Notes: generated by a model not told the origin, from the sequence alone. Positions 37,753-47,924 are shown, numbered from the stretch's first letter. The stretch: DNA of 64,000 nt from Hyphomonadaceae bacterium UKL13-1 (GCA_001602435.1 CP012156.1:1632001-1696000); one strand, 5' to 3'. Program-made: numbers and translations.

Positions 37753-39765
37753 CTAGGTACGAAGCCCGGAGGTCGGCCGAGGCAGCGGTGAGCCTGCAGT
37801 AGAAGTTGGCTGACGCAGTCCAGCCGAGATACCGGCAGCGGCAGCTAATTTCTGCTGAGAAGAGGCTTCAGCCAGCATGGTTGGCTGTGGCGGTTTCTCT
37901 AGGTCGCGCAACCCACGCAGGCGCTTAGCAATCATGAATGAATCAGCTTCGCCCGTTTTGCGCGCATTGGCCGTAGGATCCGTAATATCAGTACCGGCCG
38001 CACGTGGCAGCTTTGCAGGCTCTTGATAGGTGAATTTAAAGCGCATCGTGGTCGCGACAGCTTCACCGAAAACAATGGCCTCCGCATTATCCAAAGCCGA
38101 CAAGAAGGAAATCGTCGAACCGCTGGAATCAGCAATAGCCGAGCGGATAATTTCCTGGTCCCGATCGTTAGCCAAACGCATCGCGAATACAGTGGAACAT
38201 TGCGACAAAATCGTCGGGTCCAGTTCGCCAGGGCGCTGCGACACAACCGCGATGGAGCAGCCGTATTTCCGACCTTCTTTAGCAATCCGGGCAATCGCGC
38301 GCCGGGTTGGGATGAAGCCTGCATTGGGGTCTTGCGGTACATATCGGTGGGCTTCTTCACACACCAACAAGACGTGCAATTGGCCTTCACTGGCATAAGC
38401 TACGTCAAAGCATAGACGCGCCAGAACCGACACCACGGCATTTGTCACATCCGAAGGCAGGCCCGATAAATTGATGATTGAAACAGGCTTGCCCTCCGCA
38501 GGCAGGCGGAACAAGCGCGACAGAAGTGGCGCAAAATTATCTTCCGCGCCACCTCTGGTGAACATGAAGCCATAGCGCGGATCATTGACCAAGGCATCCA
38601 GTCGAACGCGCAAAGATTTCAAATGATGCCGTTCATGACGTGGGCTCAAGAGACCAATGTTCTCGTCGATGAGCTTAAACAATTCCGACATCCGGTAAGG
38701 CATGGGGCTGTCGGCATTGAGACCACCAACATCTAAAGCCTTGCGTACCAGCCCTGCAGCGGTTGCACCCGTCTTCTCATTCTGGAAATTCGTTTTGGCC
38801 TGCGCCAGAACTTCGCGCAAAATTTCTGCTTCTTCAGAGATGGTTTTGCCGCGGAAGATCACATCCTCCAGCTCCTCAAACCGGAACAACCAGAATGGCA
38901 ATTCGAGCGTGGATGCGTCAAACACCTGCGCAAGCGGACCAAAGGCTCCGGCGAACTCATTATGCGGATCCAAGAGCACAACCCGCAATTCAGGCTTCAC
39001 ACTCAAGCATTGGCGAACCAAGAGCGTCAAGGAACACGACTTACCGACCCCGGTCGTCCCGACGACGGCAAAGTGACGAGTCAAAAGGTCATTCACGCTG
39101 ATCGTCGCGGGAATATCGGCATTCTGAGACAAGCGGCCAACTTCGACCGACTTGCGGTCGCCGAGATCATGCATGACTTCTAGGTCGCGTGCACGGATTT
39201 TGTGGGCGACCGCCCCGACTTGAGGATAGCGCGACACGCCGCGCTGAAAGCGCGTGCGGCCGTGGACATCCTCGGAAATCTCGCCCATCAACTCAACCTG
39301 AACGCTCACGGCGTTGGCAGCATTGGGGTCCCAAACCGAGCTATCGGTGCTCATCTCAAAGACAAGCGCAACCACGCGGACCTTGCCGACCGTGATCGAA
39401 ATCAATCGACCTACAGACCAAAAGTCCGACGAAGCTTCGCTCAGATTATCGGCCATGGTCGAAATGGTTGCGCGCGCGCCGTTACAGAAGGTCACACGAC
39501 CAATCATGCGCTCCGTCGGTTGTTCCATGGCGCGACGTTCAAAAACCTTGCGCTGCGCCTCAGCATCGTCGCTGCCCAGTCCTGCAGCCACTAAGCCACT
39601 CTGCACCTGTGCAATCAGTTCAGCCGCACTGGTTGGATTCAGCGAGCGCGCACTGACCGAGGTCGACATCTGGGACAGAGATGGCGGCGTAGCTTGAGGG
39701 CGCGAACCCGCAGGGGCAGGATTAGGCGCTCCTGCTGAGAGCCGGGGGTCGTGATCGAGCGCCAT
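37753..39765 (-). CDS. HerA-type ATPase (DUF87)
   Basis: About 670 residues from the ATG at 39765, which has GAGG five bases upstream; earlier in-frame ATGs lack this. Walker A is AVVGTTGVGKSCSLTLLVRQCL and Walker B VLLVCEEAHRYVP. An N-terminal barrel-like part (about 95-200) and an FKFTYQEPAK C-terminus match the HerA/FtsK-like hexameric translocase layout. In archaea HerA acts with NurA in end resection, and in bacteria stand-alone copies occur in DNA maintenance or defence loci. No NurA, SIR2 or DUF4297 partner is adjacent here, so the role is open. The N-terminal 70 residues are Pro/Ala/Ser-rich and look disordered. Confidence 0.85.
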   Translation of the reverse strand: MALDHDPRLSAGAPNPAPAGSRPQATPPSLSQMSTSVSARSLNPTSAAELIAQVQSGLVAAGLGSDDAEAQRKVFERRAMEQPTERMIGRVTFCNGARATISTMADNLSEASSDFWSVGRLISITVGKVRVVALVFEMSTDSSVWDPNAANAVSVQVELMGEISEDVHGRTRFQRGVSRYPQVGAVAHKIRARDLEVMHDLGDRKSVEVGRLSQNADIPATISVNDLLTRHFAVVGTTGVGKSCSLTLLVRQCLSVKPELRVVLLDPHNEFAGAFGPLAQVFDASTLELPFWLFRFEELEDVIFRGKTISEEAEILREVLAQAKTNFQNEKTGATAAGLVRKALDVGGLNADSPMPYRMSELFKLIDENIGLLSPRHERHHLKSLRVRLDALVNDPRYGFMFTRGGAEDNFAPLLSRLFRLPAEGKPVSIINLSGLPSDVTNAVVSVLARLCFDVAYASEGQLHVLLVCEEAHRYVPQDPNAGFIPTRRAIARIAKEGRKYGCSIAVVSQRPGELDPTILSQCSTVFAMRLANDRDQEIIRSAIADSSGSTISFLSALDNAEAIVFGEAVATTMRFKFTYQEPAKLPRAAGTDITDPTANARKTGEADSFMIAKRLRGLRDLEKPPQPTMLAEASSQQKLAAAAGISAGLRQPTSTAGSPLPRPTSGLRT

Positions 39766-39957
39766 GATAACCTCACTTGTGCATTTCATGCTGACGGCCA
39801 CAAGTCTTAAGGTTCCAAAGTTAATTTGGCGTATTTTCAGCCTGTCTAGTTTTATAGGTTCGTTGCGAAATCCGCTTAAAGTCGGTGCGTCTTTGGGTAA
39901 CTGAGCGCGGACAAAAAGTTTTGGACAAGGTGACCCTTAGCGGGCTAAGCCTTTTTC

Positions 39958-42612
39958 ATGCGCACACAAGAACACATCCCCGTCCGTCTTCAGGATTATC
40001 GCCCCTACCCTTTTTCGATCTCTCACGTATCGTTGGTGTTCGACCTCCAACCTACGCGGACCATTGTGACGTCGCGCCTGATTATTGATCGCAAACCCCA
40101 TGAATGGGCAAAGGGTGAAGCGCTACAATTGGATGGCGTTGGACTTGACCTCTTGTCGGTGGAAATCAATGGCCAGCCAGTCACGGCTCAAGATTATCAT
40201 CTCGGTGAAGACGGCTTAACGCTCAAAAGTGTGCCGGACTCCTTCAAGCTGGAAACAAAAGTTGCCATCAACCCAGCAGCCAATACAGCCTTGTCGGGCC
40301 TTTATATGTCGGCCGGGCGCTTTTGCACGCAATGCGAGGCTGAAGGCTTTCGCCACATCACTTTTTGGCCAGATCGCCCCGATGTGATGAGCCGTTTCCA
40401 TGTGCGGGTTGAAGCACCAGAGGCGGACTTTCCTTCGCTTTTGTCCAACGGTAATCGCGTCGCGATCGGGCAATATGACGATGGCCGTCATTGGGCCGCC
40501 TGGGATGACCCACACCCAAAGCCATCCTATTTGTTCGCCTTGGTGGCAGGCGGTTTTGATATGTTGGAAGATCAATTCGTGACCCGCTCAGGCCGGACGG
40601 TTGATTTGTGCATCTATGTCGACAAAGGTGCGGCCTCACGGGCCATTTACGCCATGGATGCGCTGAAGAGATCGATGACATGGGATGAAGAGGTTTTCGG
40701 CCGCGAATATGATCTAGATATGTTCAATATTGTGGCTGTTTCCGATTTCAATTTCGGCGCGATGGAAAACAAGGGCCTCAACATTTTCAACTCCGCCCTT
40801 CTGCTAGCCGACGAGACCACCGCGACGGATGCCGATTACGAAGCCATTGAAGCGGTTGTGGCACACGAATATTTTCACAATTGGTCTGGCAACCGGGTTA
40901 CCTGTCGTGACTGGTTCCAATTGTCCTTGAAAGAGGGTTTCACCGTCTTCCGGGATCAGGAATTTTCCGCCGATCAACGGTCCCGCGCTGTCAAGCGGAT
41001 TAAGGACGTCAAGGCCCTTCGTGCGCGCCAATTCCCCGAGGATTCAGGCCCTCTCGCTCATCCCGTGCGGCCCAAGAGTTATGTGAAAATCGATAATTTC
41101 TACACCGCCACTATTTACGAGAAAGGCGCAGAGATCATCCGAGTCTTGCAGACTTTGGTTGGTCGCGATGCTTTCTTGGAAGGGGCAAACCTGTATTTTG
41201 ACGAGAATGACGGCACGGCTGCGACAATTGAAGATTGGCTGCACGCGATGCGGACGGCGACAGGCAACCAACTTCATGGGATCGAACGCTGGTATGATCA
41301 GGCAGGTACACCCTGCCTGGAGGCGATCAGCGACTATGATGCCGCAACCCAAAAGCTGACCATTCGCTTCCAGCAATCGACGCCCGACACCCCGGGTCAA
41401 AGCTCGAAATCTTGGGTGCCCCTTCCCATCTCGATGGCATTTTTTGGCCCAGACGGCGCGCCCTTGCAACTGCGCTTGGCCGAAACCGACATCGCAGCAG
41501 ACGATTGGCTGATTCCAATGGCGAGCACGAGCTTGGAGCTCCAATTTGAAGGCGTCGCTGACCGGCCTGTTGTTTCTTATATGCGGGGATTTTCTGCCCC
41601 TGTTCGCTTGATCACCAATCATAGCGATGCGGATCTAGCGCTCTTGGCCGCTTGTGACACCGATCCGTTTGTGCGCTGGGAATCGACCCAGACGATTGCG
41701 CGCAACACGTTGCTTTCGGTGGCCCAAAGCCTTGCGGCGGGTCGCGAGCCCGACGTGCGACAGGATCTCGCCCGCGCCTTTCAAGGTGCGTTGGCCGATG
41801 CCGCGCGAGACCCAGCCTTCACTGCCCTGCTATTGCGCCTGCCGGAAGTGAGTGAATTGATGCAGCTTCAGCCACTGTGCGATCCATCCAATCTGTTAGC
41901 TGCACGAGCTTTTGTGCGGAGCCTTTTGGCCGAACAACTTGATGCTGAACTAAGTGCTTGTTTTGCGATCTATGACCCTGCCCAAGCCTTCTCTGCCAGT
42001 GCACAGGCGGCAGGCCAACGCGCGCTGATGGCCGCTTGCCTCGACCTCTTGTGCGCCAGCGGAACCGACAGAGCTGCGATGCGTGCAGAAAACACTTTCT
42101 TCGCCGCGCGCAATATGACCGACATGATGACTGCGCTCGATGGCTTGTCCCAATTCGGTGGAGCCCGCTATCACGCGGCCTTAGCGGCGTTCAAACAGCG
42201 GTTTACCGACAATGCCTTGGTGATGGACAAGTGGTTCCGCGTGCAAGCTATGGCACTTTGTGAAGATCCGCTGCAAACGTTCAAAAACTTGCGTGTTGAC
42301 CCTAGCTTCACCCTCTTGAACCCCAATCGGGTCAGGGCACTAGGTGGGGCCTTTGCCAGCGGAAATCCCGCTGCCTTCCACCGTGTAGATGGAACCGGTT
42401 ACCAAGCAATTGCAGACCTCATAGCCGATGTCGATAGCACGAATGGGGCCCTCGCCGCGCGCTTGGGGACCGTTTTTGAATCCTGTTCGCGTGTGAATGA
42501 GCCTCGGCAGAAACTGGCAAAGCGAACCTTGCAAGTCTTGCTGGATCGCAATTCCTTGTCAGCCAATACGCGCGAGATTCTCTCAAAAATCTATGACGGC
42601 TTGATCGCCTGA
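39958..42612 (+). CDS. pepN: Aminopeptidase N (M1 family)
   Basis: 884 residues, the usual bacterial length. Zinc peptidase that removes N-terminal residues from peptides. The GAMEN motif appears in FNFGAMENKGLNIFN, and the zinc site HEYFHNW has His303, Glu304 and His307, with the third ligand Glu326 in SLKEGF. The N-terminal RLQDYRPYPFSISHVSLVFDL segment and the C-terminal repeat domain (LAAGREPDVRQDLARAFQGAL) are typical of gammaproteobacterial-type PepN. It is divergent from the HerA gene and directly upstream of the histidine kinase, an order that, as I recall it, also occurs around pleC in Caulobacter. Confidence 0.95.
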   Translation: MRTQEHIPVRLQDYRPYPFSISHVSLVFDLQPTRTIVTSRLIIDRKPHEWAKGEALQLDGVGLDLLSVEINGQPVTAQDYHLGEDGLTLKSVPDSFKLETKVAINPAANTALSGLYMSAGRFCTQCEAEGFRHITFWPDRPDVMSRFHVRVEAPEADFPSLLSNGNRVAIGQYDDGRHWAAWDDPHPKPSYLFALVAGGFDMLEDQFVTRSGRTVDLCIYVDKGAASRAIYAMDALKRSMTWDEEVFGREYDLDMFNIVAVSDFNFGAMENKGLNIFNSALLLADETTATDADYEAIEAVVAHEYFHNWSGNRVTCRDWFQLSLKEGFTVFRDQEFSADQRSRAVKRIKDVKALRARQFPEDSGPLAHPVRPKSYVKIDNFYTATIYEKGAEIIRVLQTLVGRDAFLEGANLYFDENDGTAATIEDWLHAMRTATGNQLHGIERWYDQAGTPCLEAISDYDAATQKLTIRFQQSTPDTPGQSSKSWVPLPISMAFFGPDGAPLQLRLAETDIAADDWLIPMASTSLELQFEGVADRPVVSYMRGFSAPVRLITNHSDADLALLAACDTDPFVRWESTQTIARNTLLSVAQSLAAGREPDVRQDLARAFQGALADAARDPAFTALLLRLPEVSELMQLQPLCDPSNLLAARAFVRSLLAEQLDAELSACFAIYDPAQAFSASAQAAGQRALMAACLDLLCASGTDRAAMRAENTFFAARNMTDMMTALDGLSQFGGARYHAALAAFKQRFTDNALVMDKWFRVQAMALCEDPLQTFKNLRVDPSFTLLNPNRVRALGGAFASGNPAAFHRVDGTGYQAIADLIADVDSTNGALAARLGTVFESCSRVNEPRQKLAKRTLQVLLDRNSLSANTREILSKIYDGLIA

Positions 42613-42739
42613 CCTCTGCCACCGCCCCTGCTTGAGGGACCCACCAATGAAACTGGCGTCGGATGCCGGATCCTACGCGGTGGCCTGCAAATTGTGAGAA
42701 TGGTTCACAGGAAGCTGACCCCCAGCCCTAGACGTCACG

Positions 42740-42755
42740 TTAAGAACTCCTTTAC
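42740..42755 (+). promoter_or_regulatory. Candidate CtrA-like box before the histidine kinase
   Basis: TTAAGAACTCCTTTAC fits TTAA-N7-TTAAC with one mismatch and lies 45 bases before the start of the kinase gene. Confidence 0.3.
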
Positions 42756-42800
42756 CCTTTCCGCAAATGAGAGTGAGATCTCTCTGATTCGGGTAAGTAA

Positions 42801-45218
42801 ATGGCCAAAGTGGCACCTAAAGACGACGAGATGAACGGCCAGTGGCCGGTTGCCATCACGCTTGTCCTGTGCGCGCTTTTTGCCGCGGTGATCTTGCTCC
42901 TCGCCAAGCGCGACTATGATCGCTTTCACCGTGATGCGACCCATGAGGCTGCCCAAGAAGCTCGGCTGATTACCTCACAAATGGATGCAGCCATACGAGA
43001 GGCACGGGCCAGTCTCGTGGCGGCAAGTGGCCTAGGTATGGCCAATGGCGCGACCGTGGCGGCAACCGCGCCGGGTCTGCAAGCGGTCGCAAGCTTCGAC
43101 AGTAAGGGCGTTCTGGTCTCGCAAGGTTCTGCGTCATCTAGCGATATTGGAGCTTTGGCCGCCGCCGCCCAATTGGCCAAGACAGACGGCTGGAGTGGGG
43201 CTGTCGCCTTAGGTGGTGGCCGCTATTCGCCAGCTATTTCGGTGCGCACAGTTGATGGCGGCGCGCTCGCGGCCTTTGTGACTTTCCGGGGACTTGATAC
43301 CCTTGGTCCAGGGCGGCGCGTTGGCGTTGGCGAACCTGGCGGCAATCTGATTTCAGTGCAGCCTGCGTTTAAGGCGGTTTCGACCCAAGGGGCATTACCG
43401 GCCTTTGGCCTGAAATCTCCGCCCGCTGCTGGGTCGGCCCTAGGCTTTTATGCCAGAGATTTGGATGGTCAGAATATCGTTCTAGGGACAGCGGTTGCTG
43501 AGAATGGCCTGACCGCTTTTGTGTCTCGAGACCGGGGTCCCATTGAAGCGGCTTGGCTGCGCAGTGCCATCATGTTTGGGCTCTTGTTCCTTGGGCCTGT
43601 CCTAGCAGCTGCCGGAATCTGGTTTTTGGTTCAAGGTCAGTCCGAGCGCTTTGCGACAGCTCGCGTCCAAATGCGCGATGCGGAACGGCGCTTGCGGGTC
43701 GCGATTGAAGGGGCCCGTTGCGGCGTTTGGGATTGGGATATCACCAATGACCGCGTCTATCTGACCCAACGGCTCGCCCAAACTTTTGGCCTCTCCGGTG
43801 CTGGACGATTTGATACTCATGAAGTTCTGCAGGCCTTGAGCGCAGAAGATCAGGCACGTCTTCGCGCGGCTTTGGCATCTGCCGCCCAGATCGGGGTGCT
43901 GGATGTCGTGGTCAAAATCACCCGCGCAACCGGTGTAACCCACGTCCAATTGCGCGGCCGGGCAGCGGTAGATCGCCAACGCCCTGGCAGCATTCGCGCG
44001 ATTGGCGTGTCGATCGACGTTTCGGAAGAACGTAACTCTGAAGCCCGTGTCGCGGCGGCTGAACGCCGCCTGCGCGACGCCATTGATTCCATCTCAGGCC
44101 CGTTTGCACTCTGGTCGAAAGATCGGCGCTTGATTCTGTGGAATGGCGGATTTGCCAAAACGTTTGGTTTGGACGGCTCCATCCTGCAAGCGGGCGCTTC
44201 CTACACCGCCGTATCCGCTGCTGCCGCCAAGCGGGTGAAGTCGCAGCGCCCCGACCGTTACGACGAATTGGCTCAAGAAATTGAGCTCGATAATGGCGTC
44301 TGGATTCAATTAGTTGAACGTGAAACTTCGGACGGCGGCTTAGTCTCCATCGGCATTGATATTTCGCCACTGAAAGAGACCGAAGAAAGCATCATGCGGT
44401 CTGAACGCCAGATGCGCTCGGTCGTGGTCGAGCTGGAGCGCTCAGAACACAAGGCTTCAGAACTGGCCGAAAAGTATCGGATTGAGCGGCAACGGGCAGA
44501 AGAAGCCTCTAACGCCAAGAGTGGCTTCTTGGCCAATATGAGCCACGAATTGCGCACACCATTAAACGCCATCAACGGCTTCTCGGAAATCATGGTGCAG
44601 CAGCTATACGGCCCCTTGGGTGACCGCCGCTATCTCACCTACGCCACCGACATTCTCAATAGTGGAAAACATTTGCTTGAGCTGATCAACGACGTGCTAG
44701 ACATGGCTAAGGTGGAAGCCGGTAAGTTCAAAATCTATCCCAAGCCGATGGATTTGCAGGAAACGATTGAGCAAGCCATGCGCTTGGTGCGTGGTCGGTC
44801 GGAAGAAAAGAATATTACCCTTGTTGGTGAGCTTGATGAAGCCGGCGATGTGACGGGTGATGCGCGCGCCATCAAGCAGATCATGATCAACCTCTTGTCC
44901 AATGCGATCAAATTCACCCCGCAGAATGGTCGCGTACTGGTTCAGGTTAAGAATAATCTGGACTCAGTGATTATTCGCGTGATCGACAACGGCATTGGGA
45001 TCAAAGCCGAAGACTTGCCGCGCCTGGCCCGACCGTTTGAGCAGGTTGAGAATGAGCACGCGCGCTCTAATCAAGGCAGTGGCTTGGGCCTTGCCTTGTC
45101 GCGCTCATTTGCAGAGATGCATGGCGGCTCCTTGACCATCGCATCAGAAGTCGGGGTCGGGACCATGGTGATCGTGTCCCTCCCCCGATTGGCAGTTGCC
45201 CAGCAAGAAGCTGCTTAA
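42801..45218 (+). CDS. PAS-domain sensor histidine kinase (PleC/DivJ-like)
   Basis: 805 residues. Membrane helix 1 (WPVAITLVLCALFAAVILLLA) and helix 2 (SAIMFGLLFLGPVLAAAGIWFLV) flank a periplasmic region of about 220 residues. Two PAS domains follow: VAIEGARCGVWDWDITNDRVYLTQRL and the next with DAIDSISGPFALWSKDRRLILWN. The dimerisation domain carries His582 in FLANMSHELRTPLNAINGFSEIM, and the ATP-binding domain has N-box MINLLSNAIKFTP, DNGIGI, RPFEQVENEHARSNQGSGLGLALS. The GFSEIM sequence and the pepN neighbour favour the PleC/DivJ polarity kinases, which act on the DivK-CtrA pathway, but this is inferred. No response regulator is adjacent. Confidence 0.93.
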   Translation: MAKVAPKDDEMNGQWPVAITLVLCALFAAVILLLAKRDYDRFHRDATHEAAQEARLITSQMDAAIREARASLVAASGLGMANGATVAATAPGLQAVASFDSKGVLVSQGSASSSDIGALAAAAQLAKTDGWSGAVALGGGRYSPAISVRTVDGGALAAFVTFRGLDTLGPGRRVGVGEPGGNLISVQPAFKAVSTQGALPAFGLKSPPAAGSALGFYARDLDGQNIVLGTAVAENGLTAFVSRDRGPIEAAWLRSAIMFGLLFLGPVLAAAGIWFLVQGQSERFATARVQMRDAERRLRVAIEGARCGVWDWDITNDRVYLTQRLAQTFGLSGAGRFDTHEVLQALSAEDQARLRAALASAAQIGVLDVVVKITRATGVTHVQLRGRAAVDRQRPGSIRAIGVSIDVSEERNSEARVAAAERRLRDAIDSISGPFALWSKDRRLILWNGGFAKTFGLDGSILQAGASYTAVSAAAAKRVKSQRPDRYDELAQEIELDNGVWIQLVERETSDGGLVSIGIDISPLKETEESIMRSERQMRSVVVELERSEHKASELAEKYRIERQRAEEASNAKSGFLANMSHELRTPLNAINGFSEIMVQQLYGPLGDRRYLTYATDILNSGKHLLELINDVLDMAKVEAGKFKIYPKPMDLQETIEQAMRLVRGRSEEKNITLVGELDEAGDVTGDARAIKQIMINLLSNAIKFTPQNGRVLVQVKNNLDSVIIRVIDNGIGIKAEDLPRLARPFEQVENEHARSNQGSGLGLALSRSFAEMHGGSLTIASEVGVGTMVIVSLPRLAVAQQEAA

Positions 45219-45226
45219 AAGGGCAG

Positions 45227-46795
45227 TTACGCCACCCGCCGCGAATGGCCAACCCAATAGGGTTCGCGCAGTTCACGCCGCAGAATTTTGCCCGATGGAT
45301 TGCGCGGAAGCTCGGCAATGAAGTCCACGCTTTTGGGCACTTTATAGCCCGCGATGCGCGCTTTGGTCCAAGCGATAATGTCCGCAGGCTCTGCCGCCTC
45401 TCCGGATTTCAACACGACGATGGCCTTGACGGCCTCGCCCCATTTCTCATCCGGGACACCGACAACCGCGACATCGGCAACTGCAGGATGACCGAACACG
45501 GCGTTTTCAACTTCGGCCGGATACACGTTCTCGCCCCCCGTCACGATCATGTCTTTCACGCGGTCATGAATATAGAGATAGCCTTCTTCATCAAAGAAGC
45601 CCGCGTCGCCCGTGTAAAGCCAGCCATCCTTGACGGTCGCAGCCGTGGCGTCAGGTCTATTGAAATAGCCCTTCATGATGGTGGTGGAGCGCATAGCGAT
45701 CTCGCCAACTTCACCGACCGCACAGGCGCTGCCATCGTCACGGCGGCACTCAATCTCAAATCCCGGCCAAGCAATGCCGCACGAGCGCAGTTTGCCACGT
45801 GCGGGGTCATGCGCTTCTGGTGGGAGATAGGTGCCCGCGCCCAAACTTTCGGTCATGCCGTACAATTGCGTGAAGGAGCAGCCAAAGGTCGCCTGCGCCT
45901 GCATCAGCAAATCCTCGGCAATTGGCGACGCGCCATAATACATTCGCCGCAGGGCCGAGAAATCGGTTGGTATCTTGGCATTCACCTGGATCAGAATATT
46001 GATCACGGCGGGCACCACAAAGGCATGCGCAATTTTTTCCACGGCGATCAAGCGTAGGATTTCGACAGGGTCGACTTGCTCCAACACTACCGCCTTCGCC
46101 CCTTGGGCGACGCTTAGGATCGCACTGTTGATCCCAGCGACATGGAACATGGGCATGGCGATCAAAACCGCTTCGCCCGCTTCATATTTGGCCCATTCCG
46201 CACCAATGCCAAACTCAAAGAAGGCCATATAATTCTGGTTGGTGATCTGAACGCCTTTGGGCAAACCCGTGGTGCCAGAGGTGTAAAGTTGGATCACATC
46301 ATCATCGGGCAAGCATGGCAGACCCGGATCTTGTGACGCTGCCGCCCCATGCCAATCCTGATAGCTCGTCCAGCTGCCATGGCCGCCATCCAGCGCCAAG
46401 GTCAGAGGCTTATTGGTCGCGTGATCAAGAGCCGCAGCCGCTACCTCATAAAAGTGACTCCCGACCAAAAAGACCTTGGCCTGACTATCATCCAGCACAT
46501 AGGCCACTTCGGGCGGAGCCAAGCGCGCATTGACGCCGACCAGCGTCGCGCGAGCCTTCACGCAGCCAAAGAATAGAGCGATATAATGATCTGAATTTGC
46601 GCCATAAACAGCCACCCGATCATCGGGCTTCACACCTAGCTTGATCAGCGCATTGGCAATTTGGTTGGCGATAACGTCTAAGCGCCCAAAGGTCGTGGTG
46701 CGATCTTTGAACGAGATGGCGATGGCATCAGGACGAGTTGCCGCCTGCACGCGCGTGATATCGGCAACCGATTTTGTGGCCTCAAAGTCAAACAT
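45227..46795 (-). CDS. AMP-dependent acyl-CoA ligase (fatty acid/aryl type)
   Basis: 522 residues of the adenylate-forming superfamily. P-loop-like motif VIQLYTSGTTGLPKGVQITNQNY, the substrate-region YGMTESLGAGTYLPP, the hinge DRVKDMIVTGGENVYPAEVENAVF, and the catalytic lysine region LPRNPSGKILRRELR are all present. It activates a carboxylic acid with ATP and couples it to CoA. GAGGGGG lies just before the start codon. It converges on the histidine kinase and is divergent from the GST gene, so it is a single gene. Confidence 0.92.
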   Translation of the reverse strand: MFDFEATKSVADITRVQAATRPDAIAISFKDRTTTFGRLDVIANQIANALIKLGVKPDDRVAVYGANSDHYIALFFGCVKARATLVGVNARLAPPEVAYVLDDSQAKVFLVGSHFYEVAAAALDHATNKPLTLALDGGHGSWTSYQDWHGAAASQDPGLPCLPDDDVIQLYTSGTTGLPKGVQITNQNYMAFFEFGIGAEWAKYEAGEAVLIAMPMFHVAGINSAILSVAQGAKAVVLEQVDPVEILRLIAVEKIAHAFVVPAVINILIQVNAKIPTDFSALRRMYYGASPIAEDLLMQAQATFGCSFTQLYGMTESLGAGTYLPPEAHDPARGKLRSCGIAWPGFEIECRRDDGSACAVGEVGEIAMRSTTIMKGYFNRPDATAATVKDGWLYTGDAGFFDEEGYLYIHDRVKDMIVTGGENVYPAEVENAVFGHPAVADVAVVGVPDEKWGEAVKAIVVLKSGEAAEPADIIAWTKARIAGYKVPKSVDFIAELPRNPSGKILRRELREPYWVGHSRRVA

Positions 46796-46966
46796 ATTTC
46801 CCCCTCACGCAGGTTTAATACCGCGCATTTTTTATGGAACTTGCTCTGATGTAACGCGGGCGACTGCATTTGTCGCCTCGCATTTTAGTGAAGGACTGGT
46901 CGAATGCATTTGGCTCGTTAAAAGGAAGCCAACGCCTGCGCGAGTCGCTTGTTTAAGGATATTCTC

Positions 46967-47902
46967 ATGGCCGATGCCGATAGTCTGATCTTACACCATT
47001 TCAACGCTTCGCCCTTTTCTGAGAAGATCCGTTTGGTGATGGGCCTCAAAGGGTTGAATTGGGTGTCGGTGATGATCCCGTCCATCATGCCTAAGCCTGA
47101 CCTAACGCCCTTGACCGGGGGCTATCGCCGCACGCCTGTGCTGCAGATCGGGGCCGACATTTATTGCGACACGCAATTGATCCTGCGGGAGATTGAGCGC
47201 CGTCACCCCAGCCCAACCCTATATCCCAATGGCGAGGCTGGCCTGTCTTGGATGATCGCCATGTGGGCAGACCGCGCCTTCTTCCAATCGACTGTGCCTA
47301 TCATTTTTGGGGCAGAGGGCTTTAATGTACCCGAAGCCTTCAAGCGTGACCGCGAACAATTGTCGGGCAGACCCTTTGACACTGAGCAGATGCGCGCCGC
47401 TTCCCCGATGATGCGTGATCAATGGCGCGGCCATGTCGCTTGGGTTGAAGAAGCGCTTGAAGCATCCAAGGGCGACTGGCTGTTTGGTGACAAGCCGGGC
47501 TTGGGCGACATCTCCGCCTATATGAACTTTTGGTTCCTGCGCAACGCCTATCGGCCGGGTTATGATAGCTTGATGGCCCCGTTTGAAACCGCACGCGATT
47601 GGGTCGAGCGTGTCGATGACATTGGCCATGGCACGATGGAGATCATGTCGTCCCAAGAAGCCGTCGCGCTGGCTGGCCAAAGCACGCCAATTGATCGCAC
47701 AGGCGTGGATGAACAAGAGCCACAGGGCTTGCGTGAAGGTGATTTTGTCTCCGTCTCGCCAGATGATTATGGTCGGGACCCAGTCAGCGGCAAGCTGGTC
47801 TTTTCAGACGCCAGCGAGATCGCGCTTGAGCGCGACGTGCCAGGTCTTGGCACCATGGTCGTGCACTTCCCGCGGGTTGGTTATACGGCCCGACGCAGCT
47901 AG
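46967..47902 (+). CDS. Glutathione S-transferase family protein with C-terminal extension
   Basis: 311 residues from the ATG at 46967, with AAGGA seven bases upstream. A thioredoxin-like N-terminal domain (LILHHFNASPFSEKIRLVMGLKGL, then RRTPVLQIGADIYCDTQLILREIE) is followed by a helical GST C-domain (about 90-230) with GDKPGLGDISAYMNFWFL. The last ~80 residues (GLREGDFVSVSPDDYGRDPVSGKLV and on) are an extra domain not in ordinary GSTs, which are about 200-230 residues. It lies near acyl-CoA genes but no substrate is readable. Confidence 0.82.
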   Translation: MADADSLILHHFNASPFSEKIRLVMGLKGLNWVSVMIPSIMPKPDLTPLTGGYRRTPVLQIGADIYCDTQLILREIERRHPSPTLYPNGEAGLSWMIAMWADRAFFQSTVPIIFGAEGFNVPEAFKRDREQLSGRPFDTEQMRAASPMMRDQWRGHVAWVEEALEASKGDWLFGDKPGLGDISAYMNFWFLRNAYRPGYDSLMAPFETARDWVERVDDIGHGTMEIMSSQEAVALAGQSTPIDRTGVDEQEPQGLREGDFVSVSPDDYGRDPVSGKLVFSDASEIALERDVPGLGTMVVHFPRVGYTARRS

Positions 47903-47924
47903 AGCCTAAAGGCGATAGCTGTCC

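Noticed and set aside
39814..39835. TTAA...TTAA near the HerA start as a CtrA box
   Set aside because: The spacer is 10 bases instead of 7, so it does not fit the CtrA pattern.
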